From NCBI GenBank assembly GCA_026692885.1, contig JAPLNJ010001098.1, positions 1-17,176 on the forward strand: a DNA stretch of 17,176 bases. The letters run 5' to 3'. The position numbers and the translations under genes were made by a program. Shown in pieces: positions 1 through 6,347 of this stretch (positions are counted from its first letter, which is position 1; each line of letters starts with the position of its first letter). Under the pieces are notes generated by a model, which saw only the letters and a list, made by a program, of their open reading frames with translations, was not told where the DNA came from and did not search any database. Origin of the DNA: Planctomycetota bacterium (GTDB taxonomy: Bacteria > Planctomycetota > Planctomycetia > Pirellulales > Pirellulaceae).

Positions 1-53
1 GCCCCGGTGGAATTGGGTTTCGTACACTACGTCGGCAGGCGCCAGCCGTACTG

Positions 54-108
54 TCTTCCGCCGCATCCCGCCCGCCGCCTCCGGCGGCGGGCGGGATGCG
101 GCGGAAGA
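54..108. repeat. Perfect 26-bp GC-rich hairpin (REP-like or terminator-like)
   Basis: Bases 54-79 are the exact reverse complement of 83-108, with a three-base loop (TCC, 80-82). The arms consist largely of CCGCC/CCCGCC runs. A stem this long and perfect is not expected by chance. No T-tract follows on either side, so a classical intrinsic terminator is not supported. A REP/MITE-type palindrome or a transposon remnant fits better. It lies just upstream of gene debris on the plus strand. Confidence 0.85.
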
Positions 109-134
109 AGTGAGGCGGTTGCGGACCCGTGGCG

Positions 135-196
135 TGGTCCAAAAACCTCGCTCCACCGGGGCAAGCCCGGATGGGGGCGGAACAAAAACAGGACCA
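135..196. repeat. Imperfect nested palindrome between hairpin and gene debris
   Basis: TGGTCC at 135-140 pairs with GGACCA at 191-196. Inside these are A-rich stretches (AAAAACC and ACAAAAACA) and an imperfect GC-rich inner stem around ACCGGGG / CCCGGATGGGG. The 11 bases TCCACCGGGGC at about 155-165 are the reverse complement of window bases 1-11. This looks like a degenerate palindromic intergenic element. No coding match was recognised in 109-229. Confidence 0.4.
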
Positions 197-229
197 TCCG
201 TTTGACGCCCGACTCCCCAATTTTGCGAG

Positions 230-472
230 AGCCAGGCATTGGCTGATTTCCTTGGCACCGGCGATCCGGACACGATCGCATTCGGGCCGAACATGACTAG
301 CCTGACGTTTGCTTTGTCGCGAGCCCTGGCCAAGACCTGGCACCCCGGCGATGAGGTGCTCGTCGCCCGGCTGGACCATGACGCGAACGAGTGGATTACC
401 GCCTACGAGCTGGGCTTGGTCAGCGAATTGCTGGACGGACTGGGAGAACTTCCCGGCGTTAGAGTCTGGGGC
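230..472 (+). pseudogene. Cysteine-desulfurase-like (class V aminotransferase) remnant, two fused pieces
   Basis: The frame through 239 reads like the N-terminal part of a SufS/TIGR01976-type PLP enzyme: QALADFLG, then IAFGPNMTSLTFALSRAL, then PGDEVLVARLDHDAN. It then jumps straight to a C-terminal segment (AYELGLVSELLDGLGELPGV, then RVWGITD). The join is near base 392. In family members these segments are separated by roughly 200 or more residues that include the PLP-binding lysine, so the product cannot be an active transaminase-fold enzyme. No start codon with a ribosome site is evident; 239 is only an in-frame TTG inside the homologous region. The frame then runs into glycerol dehydrogenase debris. 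Assignment is by family motifs read by eye; the deletion itself is clear. Confidence 0.7.
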
Positions 473-738
473 ATCACGGATCGATACGGCAAAGGCGGTC
501 GGATACCAAGCCGGTGCCCGCGTCGGTATTGTTGCGACGATCGCTTCGACGGACGCCCCGGTCAACGCCGTATCGGTGAATCTCAGGCATTGGCCTCGGC
601 GAGGCCAGCGACGACGACCTCCGTCTGGTCGCCGAAGGTGCTTGTGCAGACGGGGAAACAATCCACCACGAACCGTGTCGAGTTACGCTAGACGCCGTCT
701 TGGCAGCGATCAAGACGGCGGACCTGGTCGGTAGGATG
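473..738 (+). pseudogene. gldA: Glycerol dehydrogenase (GldA-like) remnant, two pieces in different frames
   Basis: From about 474, a frame different from the preceding remnant reads IDTAKAVGYQAGARVGIVAT followed by IASTDAPVNAVSV. This is the NAD-binding 'GGGKxxDTAKAV ... PTIASTDAP' core of iron-containing glycerol dehydrogenases. Near base 583 it jumps to a third frame reading EASDDDLRLVAEGACADGET, then IHHEP and AAIKTADLVGR, which resembles the C-terminal helices of the same family. Roughly 180 residues between the two, including metal-ligand histidines, are missing. It directly abuts the cysteine-desulfurase-like remnant with no intergenic space. The two pieces are out of frame with each other, so this is a dead gene. 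Confidence 0.7.
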
Positions 739-812
739 ATTCGGCCGCCGATCGCCGAGCGACCAGACGCGTTGGTCTTGGAAGCCTGGGGAGCGACTTT
801 TGCGGCTCCGGT

Positions 813-2342
813 TCAATCCAACTCCGGCGGCACACAGCCGTAGGACCAGGGCTGACCTTGGAACTTTGGAATGGGGGGCGGCAGCGGGATAGCGCCGGGT
901 TGCAGCCGGCTGGCGAGTCCGAGCAAGGCGTCGACGATTTGCTTCCCCGCGGTGACTTCCAGGTTGCTGTAGCTGGTGAGCCGCGTTTCGTAGCCGCCGC
1001 CGCCCGGGCTGAACGCCTTGGCGGTGGGGACGTAGCCGACGGCATCGTTAGCCAACGCCACGGGGAACGTAAAGGGGAACTTGCTGCCCGCCTTGAGGTC
1101 CAGGCCCAACTGGCAGAAGCATTCCGCCGGGCATGACAACAACACGACGGGCCCCACCTGGACGGCCTGCACTTCAACGTCAGCGATCGGTTGCTTCTTG
1201 ATCCACGCGTCGAGGATGACGAGTTCTCTGGCGAACGTCCACTCGGTGGCGCCGACCTTGGCCGGATCTTGCTGCACCAGTTCCAGTGCGCGCGCCACAC
1301 GTTCCGGTTGCGGCGTACGGCGTTTGATCTTGAGCACCTGATGCTGCGAGGTGACGGGCGCGAGTGGACCCGCAGCTTGCTCGACGGCCACCAAAGTCTT
1401 GATGGCCTCCGCCCCGACGCGACCACCCACGTAGCGTCCCGCGACTTCGCCGACCTGCCGGAACTGGTACGGGCTGCGGTTATTCACCTGCGTGATATCC
1501 CCCAACATGCCCGGCATGAACACAACGATGGCCTGCTCGCCCATCAGGCCACGAATCGTTTTTTCGAGGTAGTAGATCCAGTCCGCCGAGATGCCGCCCG
1601 ACCTAGTCGTCCCGTGGCAGGCGAAGTTGACGATGCAGCCCAGGAACTTGCCGTCCGCGTTCCACGCACCCAGCACGCCGACCTGCGGATCGATCGGCCC
1701 GGCCGGCTCCAGGATGTCTGGATTGCCCGGGCCAGGAAACGTCATCGTGACGCCGGATCGCATGCGGAACCGCCGGTTGAAGGCGGCCTTGTCCTCGTGC
1801 CCGGAGCCGACGGCGCCGCGTGCGTTCACGTTGCCCGCATCGGCGGCGACGACCGCCGCGACAATCTCGCGCTGGACGCGGGCGAGATACTCGAAGTGCG
1901 CCGTGATCCCCTGGTCGTAGACCAGCGACTTCACCAAGGGCGTGGCCTCATCGAACTCACCCGGCAGATGGAACCCGATCGGCCCGGCGTCATGTGTATG
2001 GGAGCACGCGATCAGGACCGCTTCCGGCGCAATCCCGCATTTCTCCTGAATCTCGCGTCGCGCCGCCAGCACGGTCGAGCGGCGAATGAACAGGGCGTCG
2101 ATCCCGACAATCGCCACGCGCGACGGGCCCCAGCCAAACACGGCCGCGCGGACCTTGCAGGGGTCATGCAGCGACTCGAGATATGCGTTCCCGTCCCCGC
2201 CCAACGCTTTCATGCCAACCGAGGGAGTGATGTCCCGTTCGGCAAAGCCGGCTTGAAATACCGGCTCAGCAGCGACGGCCACGGTGGCGACACACAGAGT
2301 GCCCAAACAGAATCCAATTCCGCCAAGGCTCATGGCTCTCAT
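813..2342 (-). CDS. Secreted neutral/alkaline ceramidase-like protein
   Basis: 509-residue protein resembling the neutral/alkaline non-lysosomal ceramidase family (zinc amidohydrolases that cleave ceramide; many bacterial relatives have unknown substrates). A signal peptide spans about residues 1-25 (hydrophobic core, AVA-A cleavage site). The mature start FQAGFAERDITP is the usual family opening. Probable zinc ligands lie in SHTH (114-117) and ACHGTT (241-246); GDITQVNN (281-288) matches the family's GD(V/I)xxN loop. Length is normal for planctomycete-type homologues, which often lack the C-terminal Ig-like domain of eukaryotic enzymes. The start is supported by GAGGAG eight bases upstream of ATG. 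The gene overlaps the TGA of the ORF before it (ATGA), so it was probably translationally coupled. Family call is confident; the substrate is not. Confidence 0.87.
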   Translation of the reverse strand: MRAMSLGGIGFCLGTLCVATVAVAAEPVFQAGFAERDITPSVGMKALGGDGNAYLESLHDPCKVRAAVFGWGPSRVAIVGIDALFIRRSTVLAARREIQEKCGIAPEAVLIACSHTHDAGPIGFHLPGEFDEATPLVKSLVYDQGITAHFEYLARVQREIVAAVVAADAGNVNARGAVGSGHEDKAAFNRRFRMRSGVTMTFPGPGNPDILEPAGPIDPQVGVLGAWNADGKFLGCIVNFACHGTTRSGGISADWIYYLEKTIRGLMGEQAIVVFMPGMLGDITQVNNRSPYQFRQVGEVAGRYVGGRVGAEAIKTLVAVEQAAGPLAPVTSQHQVLKIKRRTPQPERVARALELVQQDPAKVGATEWTFARELVILDAWIKKQPIADVEVQAVQVGPVVLLSCPAECFCQLGLDLKAGSKFPFTFPVALANDAVGYVPTAKAFSPGGGGYETRLTSYSNLEVTAGKQIVDALLGLASRLQPGAIPLPPPIPKFQGQPWSYGCVPPELD

Positions 2343-2605
2343 TGTTGGTTCTCCTCAAATTGCGACCATTGTTGGGCCCGGTAAATGCCTATTTCACCAC
2401 GACCGAAGGAGACGCCGCAATCAACCAGCAACTGCAGGTCCTTGACGCGACAGGCCGACCGATCGAGGGACTGTAGGCTGTGGGCCAGAACGGCCTGGGC
2501 GGCCAGATCCTCTAAGGTCATGGCCTGCACATCATTTGGGCCCTGACCAGCGGACGACTCGTCGGCCAACGGTTGGCAAGGATTGTGATTAGGGGATTTC
2601 CGCAC
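2339..2605 (-). CDS. Unrecognised ORF or 3' gene remnant overlapping the ceramidase-like gene
   Basis: An 88-codon open frame whose TGA overlaps the next gene's ATG in an ATGA arrangement. I do not recognise the protein. The last 60 residues, from AMTLEDLAAQAVLAHS to RAQQWSQFEENQQ, have normal amino-acid composition and look coded. The first 28 are less convincing, so this may be the C-terminal remnant of a longer gene joined to unrelated sequence close to the sulfatase stop at 2613. No signal peptide or membrane segment is visible. The ATGA overlap is the best evidence that this frame was once translated with the ceramidase-like gene. Confidence 0.4.
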   Translation of the reverse strand: MRKSPNHNPCQPLADESSAGQGPNDVQAMTLEDLAAQAVLAHSLQSLDRSACRVKDLQLLVDCGVSFGRGEIGIYRAQQWSQFEENQQ

Positions 2606-2612
2606 GCATCTG

Positions 2613-3238
2613 CTAACGTTTCAGGGGCGCCTGCATCTTGGCCCGATAGTAGTCGATGATCGGCTGGCGATGCTCCAAGCCGGGCGAAGGCACGTTGGCC
2701 CCACGGATCTGCGGTGCCTGGAGATCCACATATCGCTGGGACACCGGCTGGGGGCGCCAAGTCGCGATGGCCGTCGTCAAACGCCGGATCTCGTCCTGGG
2801 CTTCCGGCGATCCGCTGAGATCGCGCGACTCCAGAGGGTCTGATTGAAGGTCGTAAAACAGGGTCTGTTGCGGCGCATTGCCCGTGAAGAGCAGTTTGTG
2901 CGTTCGCGTCCGGGCCATGCCCCGGTTCGGTCCTGACTCGCAGAAGACAATCTCGCGTCCCTGCGACTCGCCCCCCAGATTCTCGCCATGCAAAGGATCG
3001 ACCATGTGGTTGCCCTTCAGCAGCATGTGGTGATATTTGCGTAGCGGACTCCGTCGCTTGCCAAGCGGTCGATGTGGGGCGTCTTCACGTCGGGGTTGCC
3101 ATAAGCGCCCAGGCAGTCGATGCGAAGCTGGTCTACGTGCAACACGAGCACGTTCGGCCGACCACTATCGGACGGTGCGGCACCGCGGGCGGGCACGGCC
3201 GCCAGAACGCCGAGGACGAGCACAACAGAGTTTTTCAT
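2613..3238 (-). pseudogene. Sulfatase with large internal deletions
   Basis: The start is intact: AAGGTG precedes ATG at 3238, then a signal peptide ([20 protein letters not shown]) and the sulfatase N-terminus [20 protein letters not shown], ending [11 protein letters not shown]. Normally the formylglycine motif CxPxR follows. Here the frame hits TGA (3017-3019) and the sequence jumps, in another frame, to a late segment [12 protein letters not shown] and then GREIVFCESGPN, MARTRTHKLLF and DPLESRDL, typical of sulfatase C-termini, ending with TAG at 2613. A second join may lie near 2965. The catalytic cysteine motif and most of the alkaline-phosphatase-like core are gone, so no active enzyme can be made. 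Family identity is clear; substrate class is unknown. Confidence 0.82.
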
Positions 3239-3280
3239 ATTTGCACCTTACCCACTGCGGCTATGATCTTTCACGTCGGC

Positions 3281-3493
3281 TCAGGTCTTGTTCCGCTGCG
3301 TCATGATTCGGAGCACGGTTTCCACGTCCGTCTTGATTTCCAGCAGGTGCTGCCGCACGGCGTCCTTCTGGCGACGCGGTAAATCATCCAGCAGTCCTTC
3401 CTTTCCGTTGTCCGTCGCAAGTTCTCGTGCCCGCGCAGCAGCAATCGCCAGTCCTTTGAACGCCTTGACAACATCGTCGGCCGTCGGTTTCAT
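3281..3493 (-). CDS. Small unrecognised helical protein (70 aa)
   Basis: A complete 70-codon ORF starting MKPTADDVVKAFKGLAIAAA and ending VLRIMTQRNKT. I do not recognise the family. Composition is charged and helix-favouring (Lys/Arg/Asp/Glu-rich with regularly spaced Leu/Val/Ala), with no signal peptide or membrane segment, suggesting a small cytoplasmic helical protein. GAAAGG lies about nine bases before ATG as a plausible ribosome site. It sits between two sulfatase remnants on the same strand, about 40 bp upstream of the sulfatase start at 3238. It is short, so real coding status is uncertain, but the composition and ribosome site make it better than a random frame. Confidence 0.5.
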   Translation of the reverse strand: MKPTADDVVKAFKGLAIAAARARELATDNGKEGLLDDLPRRQKDAVRQHLLEIKTDVETVLRIMTQRNKT

Positions 3494-3619
3494 GCCGTCT
3501 GCCTTTCACGGTGTGCGTGGTTCGCTTGCCGATGGCGAGGGTATTGAGCTGGTAGCAACACGTGTTCAGGATGATCCGCGCACGATTCTACCCAACGATT
3601 GCGGCGGGCGCAACGCACC

Positions 3620-3669
3620 GGGCGGCGTGTGCTCAAGCAGCGGGCGGCGTGTGCTCAAGCAGCGGGCGG
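3620..3669. repeat. 22-bp tandem duplication at the 3' end of the GH32-like remnant
   Basis: The 22-base unit at 3620-3641 is repeated exactly at 3642-3663, followed by six more bases of a third copy (3664-3669). Because 22 is not a multiple of three, the second copy shifts the frame. On the minus strand it creates the present TGA at 3633 just after RPLLEHTPPAA. This looks like a replication-slippage duplication. Confidence 0.9.
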
Positions 3670-5408
3670 ATGGTCACGTCGCGGACGAGCAGCGCTCCGT
3701 CCTCGACCCAGACGCCGAGGCGGTTGCCATGCGGATTCCAGAACCGGTTCACGAGCGTGTGACGGCCGTCCACATCGACGTCCACAATGCCGTGACGGCA
3801 GATGACGTCGAGTCGCACGAGGCGGTCGAGGCCGCGCAAGCCGTCAATGGACGGGCCGCCGGGGAGCGAGCCACCGCTGCCGCTGTGGGTGCTGCTGGAG
3901 AAACTCGCGCGCGCGGCACCGGGGGTAAGTCGGAACTCCGTGCCGTCGCGCTCGCCGCCGGTGGTGCGCAGACGCAGGCCGTAGGCTTTCACCGCACCTT
4001 GCGGCGCGAGCGTCAGCGTGATACGCGCATTGTTCGGCACGTTGTCGAGGAGGATTTGCTGCGCTCGCCACTCAGCACCAGCGCCCCGTCGCGGATGGCG
4101 GCTGCTCCTTCCAACTCGGCGGGGGCCAGCGTGCCGGCGCGATCCGCGGTGCCGACTGACTTGAAATCGAACCACATGAGCGGCTTCGGCCCGGCGGATT
4201 CGTGCGGACGCAGTTCGGCCAGCTGCGCGTCGGTCAGCGCCGCGGCGTAAACGCGCGCGTCGGCGATGGCCCCGCGGAAGTGTGCTGGGGCGTCGCCGCG
4301 CCGGTGCAGGTGGCGCAGTCCGAGAACCACCGTCGCACCAGCTTTGATCGTCAGCGGCTATTCGATTTCATAATGAGCGTAGCGCGCGCCGTGGCGAAAG
4401 AGCGTGACGGTGCTGCGGGCATAAACCGCCGCCAGCTGCACCCACTCGCCCGGCTTGGCCGTCTCCTCGGCATTCTTTCGTTGGTCTTTCTGCGTGCGCC
4501 GGAAAGAGGTGGTAGGTGCCGTCGTGAAAGAGCGGGAAACAATCGCCCGCCTTCGAGTTGTGCCCGCGGGCACGGAAATATTGCATCTGTTCCGGCGGCG
4601 CGCCGAGGATCGCCAGCTCCCGTTGCTGTGCCAGCTTCGCACCGCCGCTGAGTGCGACGATCTCCGCCTCGCTCAGTGCCCGGTGCCACAACGCCGCGTG
4701 GTCCATCAGCCCGTGAAAACCGGCCAGCAACTTACCGTCGGCCAACAGCGCCGCGCCAAAATACCGCGGCGCGGTCACGGGCCGCGTGGTGCCGATGGGG
4801 AACTCCTCATCCAGCAACACGCCGTCCAGCCAAAGCTCCAGCTTCGCCCCCGTGGCGCGCACGACCACGTCATGCCACTCCCGCGGGCCGGTTGGTTCCA
4901 TCGGGAACACGAGATGCTGGACGGCGTTGTTGGCGTCCCTGGCCAGCGGCGGTATTTCGCCTGGCGGCAAATTCTTGGGCAGCATGTTCACTCGCGCCGG
5001 AGTCAGGTTCAGCCCTTTCGCGCCCCAGAGAAACTCGATGACACCCCGAGAACCCTTGATAGCACGAGGTCCCTCCGGCCAGCCGAACATCCACGCCGTC
5101 GGCGTGGACATTTTTCCGCCCACGTAATTTCGGTCTTCACGTGGCAGCGTTGCGCCATCCACGCCACGCAAGTAGAGGCTCGCCCTGCCATCGCCGCCGT
5201 AGCTGCCAAAGAGCGGGGCGTTCCATTCGCCCTGCAGGTCGCGCACGCGCAGCAGCAGCGTGAACTCCGCCCCCGGCGGATCAAACGCCGGCCCGCCAAT
5301 CTCTAGATGACCGCCGTCGAAGCGAGCGACCTTTCCGTCGCCGCCGCGCGCCAGCGACGCCACGCTCTCGCCACCTTCGAGCGGTACTCCGAGCTGCACG
5401 TCTCCGTG
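3633..5408 (-). pseudogene. LamG/GH32-type secreted glycosidase remnant lacking its catalytic propeller
   Basis: Reading leftward from about 5408, a LamG/concanavalin-like domain (ARFDGGHLEIGG ... EFTLLLRVRDLQGEW ... WLDGVLLDEEFPIG ... FHGLMDHAALWHRALSEAEI) leads into the first strand of a GH32 beta-propeller (FRARGHNSKAGDCFPLFHDG, then TYHLF) near 4510. There the sequence jumps to a second LamG-like segment (KPGEWVQLAAVYARSTVTLF ... FRGAIADARVYAAALTDAQL) and a GH32-like C-terminal beta-sandwich (SIDGLRGLDRLVRLDVICRH ... RHTLVNRFWN). The catalytic propeller is therefore absent. There is a frame change at the join (about 4490-4510), an in-frame TAG at 4358-4360 and a frameshift near 4065. Fructan- or other furanoside-directed activity is the family expectation, not shown here. 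Its 5' end is fused in frame to sulfatase pieces. Confidence 0.75.
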
Positions 5409-5886
5409 GACCAGCAGCGGCACCCACGAGCCGCTATCGGTCGGATTGGACTTGCCGCCGCCGACTTCGCGGTCGTCGCGCATTTCGGTGGTGACAGCAT
5501 AGGTGCCGTTGTCGCCGGAAAACATGACCAGTGTATCCACCACGACGGTGCGGTCAGCAGGAGGTTCGCTGGTCCCGCGCAACACACCAGCCAAGCTGCG
5601 GCCGTCAAACTGCGCGCGGACGAGCGGCTTGACGCCGGCCAGTTCCAGCAGTGTGGGCAACAAGTCCTGCACTTCGGTCAGGCCCGCCACGTCGCCGGGC
5701 GGCCGCCGGCCGCCGGATGAAGCACGGCACGCGATGGCCTCCTTCCCAGAGGGTCACTTTGCCGCCCTGCATGCCGACGTTGAAGTAGCGTGGGCCGAAC
5801 GTGCTGCCGTTGTCGGTCAGAAACACGACGACGGTGTTGTCGCGCAGGCCGGTTTCGCGCAGGAACGCGTCGAGCCGCCCCATGTT
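5409..5886 (-). pseudogene. C-terminal sulfatase pieces from two different sulfatases, fused
   Basis: From 5886 leftward: MGRLDAFLRETGLRDNTVVV, FLTDNGSTFGPRYF and KVTLWEGGHRVPCFIR form the late part of a sulfatase catalytic domain (DNG metal-site region). A frameshift in a GGCCGCCGG-rich run near 5700-5715 follows, then GLTEVQDLLPTLLELAGV and FDGRSLAGVLRG. At about 5537 the frame joins DTLVMFSGDNGTYAVTTEMR ... GGGKSNPTDSGSWVPLLV, which is the same structural region from another sulfatase and so out of domain order, and then the LamG segment at about 5408. The front half, with the CxPxR motif, is missing; a close match to it lies at 10068-10991. The right end is cut exactly where a nadE fragment on the other strand begins. 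Confidence 0.75.
5761..5886 (-). repeat. 126-bp imperfect direct repeat, copy 1 (sulfatase coding)
   Basis: Matches 10068-10193 in the same orientation without gaps; 121 of 126 bases are identical by direct comparison (differences at 5768, 5777, 5791, 5794 and 5878). It encodes the MGRLDAFLRETGLRDNTVVV ... FNVGMQGG segment and forms the broken end of the C-terminal sulfatase half. Confidence 0.95.
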
Positions 5887-6313
5887 GGAGCGAGCTGGCC
5901 GTGGGTTACTACACGCTCCACGGCGACATGTGCGGCGGCCTGGCGGTGATGGGGACGTGCCCAAAACGATGGTCTATCGCATCTCGAACTGGGTGAACCG
6001 CGCGAAGGAAATCATCCCGCGCGACTCGATCACGAAGGTCCCGAGCGCCGAGCTGCGCCCGAACCAGACCGATCAGGATTTACCACCGCACGACGTGCTC
6101 GATGCGGTTCTCGAAAAATACGTCGTCCCCTGCCGCTCGGCCGATGAGATGATCAAGCTGGGCTTCGACGAGGCGACGGTTCGCCGGGTTGTCCGACTGA
6201 TCGATTTCAACGAATACAAGCGTCGCCAGGCCGCGCCGGGTTTGAAAGTCACCTCGAAGGCGTTCGGCCTCGGCCGCCGCATCCCCATCGCGCAGCATTA
6301 CCGCGAGGCTTGA
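5887..6313 (+). pseudogene. nadE: NAD+ synthetase C-terminal fragment
   Basis: Starts abruptly at SELAVGYYTLHGDMCGGLAV, the segment after the NK in the conserved NKSELAVGY motif of glutamine-dependent NAD+ synthetase. It continues as VPKTMVYRISNWVNRAKEII, PRDSITKVPSAELRPNQTDQ and DLPPHDVLDAVLEKYV, and ends GLGRRIPIAQHYREA with TGA at 6311-6313. These are the last ~140 residues of NadE (ATP-dependent amidation of deamido-NAD). The ATP-binding SGGxDS loop and glutaminase domain are missing. A one-base deletion near 5948-5950 shifts the frame between GGLAV and VPKTM. With no start and a frameshift it is a dead fragment. It converges on the DUF362 gene 34 bp away. Confidence 0.88.
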
Positions 6314-6316
6314 GCT

Positions 6317-6346
6317 GGCGGGAAAGCTGGCGTGGGTTGGCCCGCC
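6317..6346. terminator. Possible hairpin between converging nadE fragment and DUF362 gene
   Basis: GGCGGG (6317-6322) can pair with CCCGCC (6341-6346) across an 18-base loop in the short gap between two converging frames. The stem is only six pairs and no T-run follows, so a role as a bidirectional terminator is a weak suggestion based mostly on position. Confidence 0.2.
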
Positions 6347-6347
6347 G

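Noticed and set aside
761..777. GACCA/TGGTC hairpin downstream of the ceramidase-like gene
   Set aside because: Five-pair stem without a T-tract; too weak to call.
1191..2384. 397-codon plus-strand open frame
   Set aside because: It is antisense to the ceramidase-like gene, which has signal peptide, motifs and ribosome site.
4358..4360. Interior TAG here and at 15397-15399 as evidence that TAG is read as an amino acid
   Set aside because: TAG also ends several frames at natural C-termini (DUF362 at 6348, SGNH fragment at 12096, sulfatase tail at 2613, esterase at 17061), and the 4358 case lies in an already frameshifted remnant. Ordinary nonsense changes are simpler.
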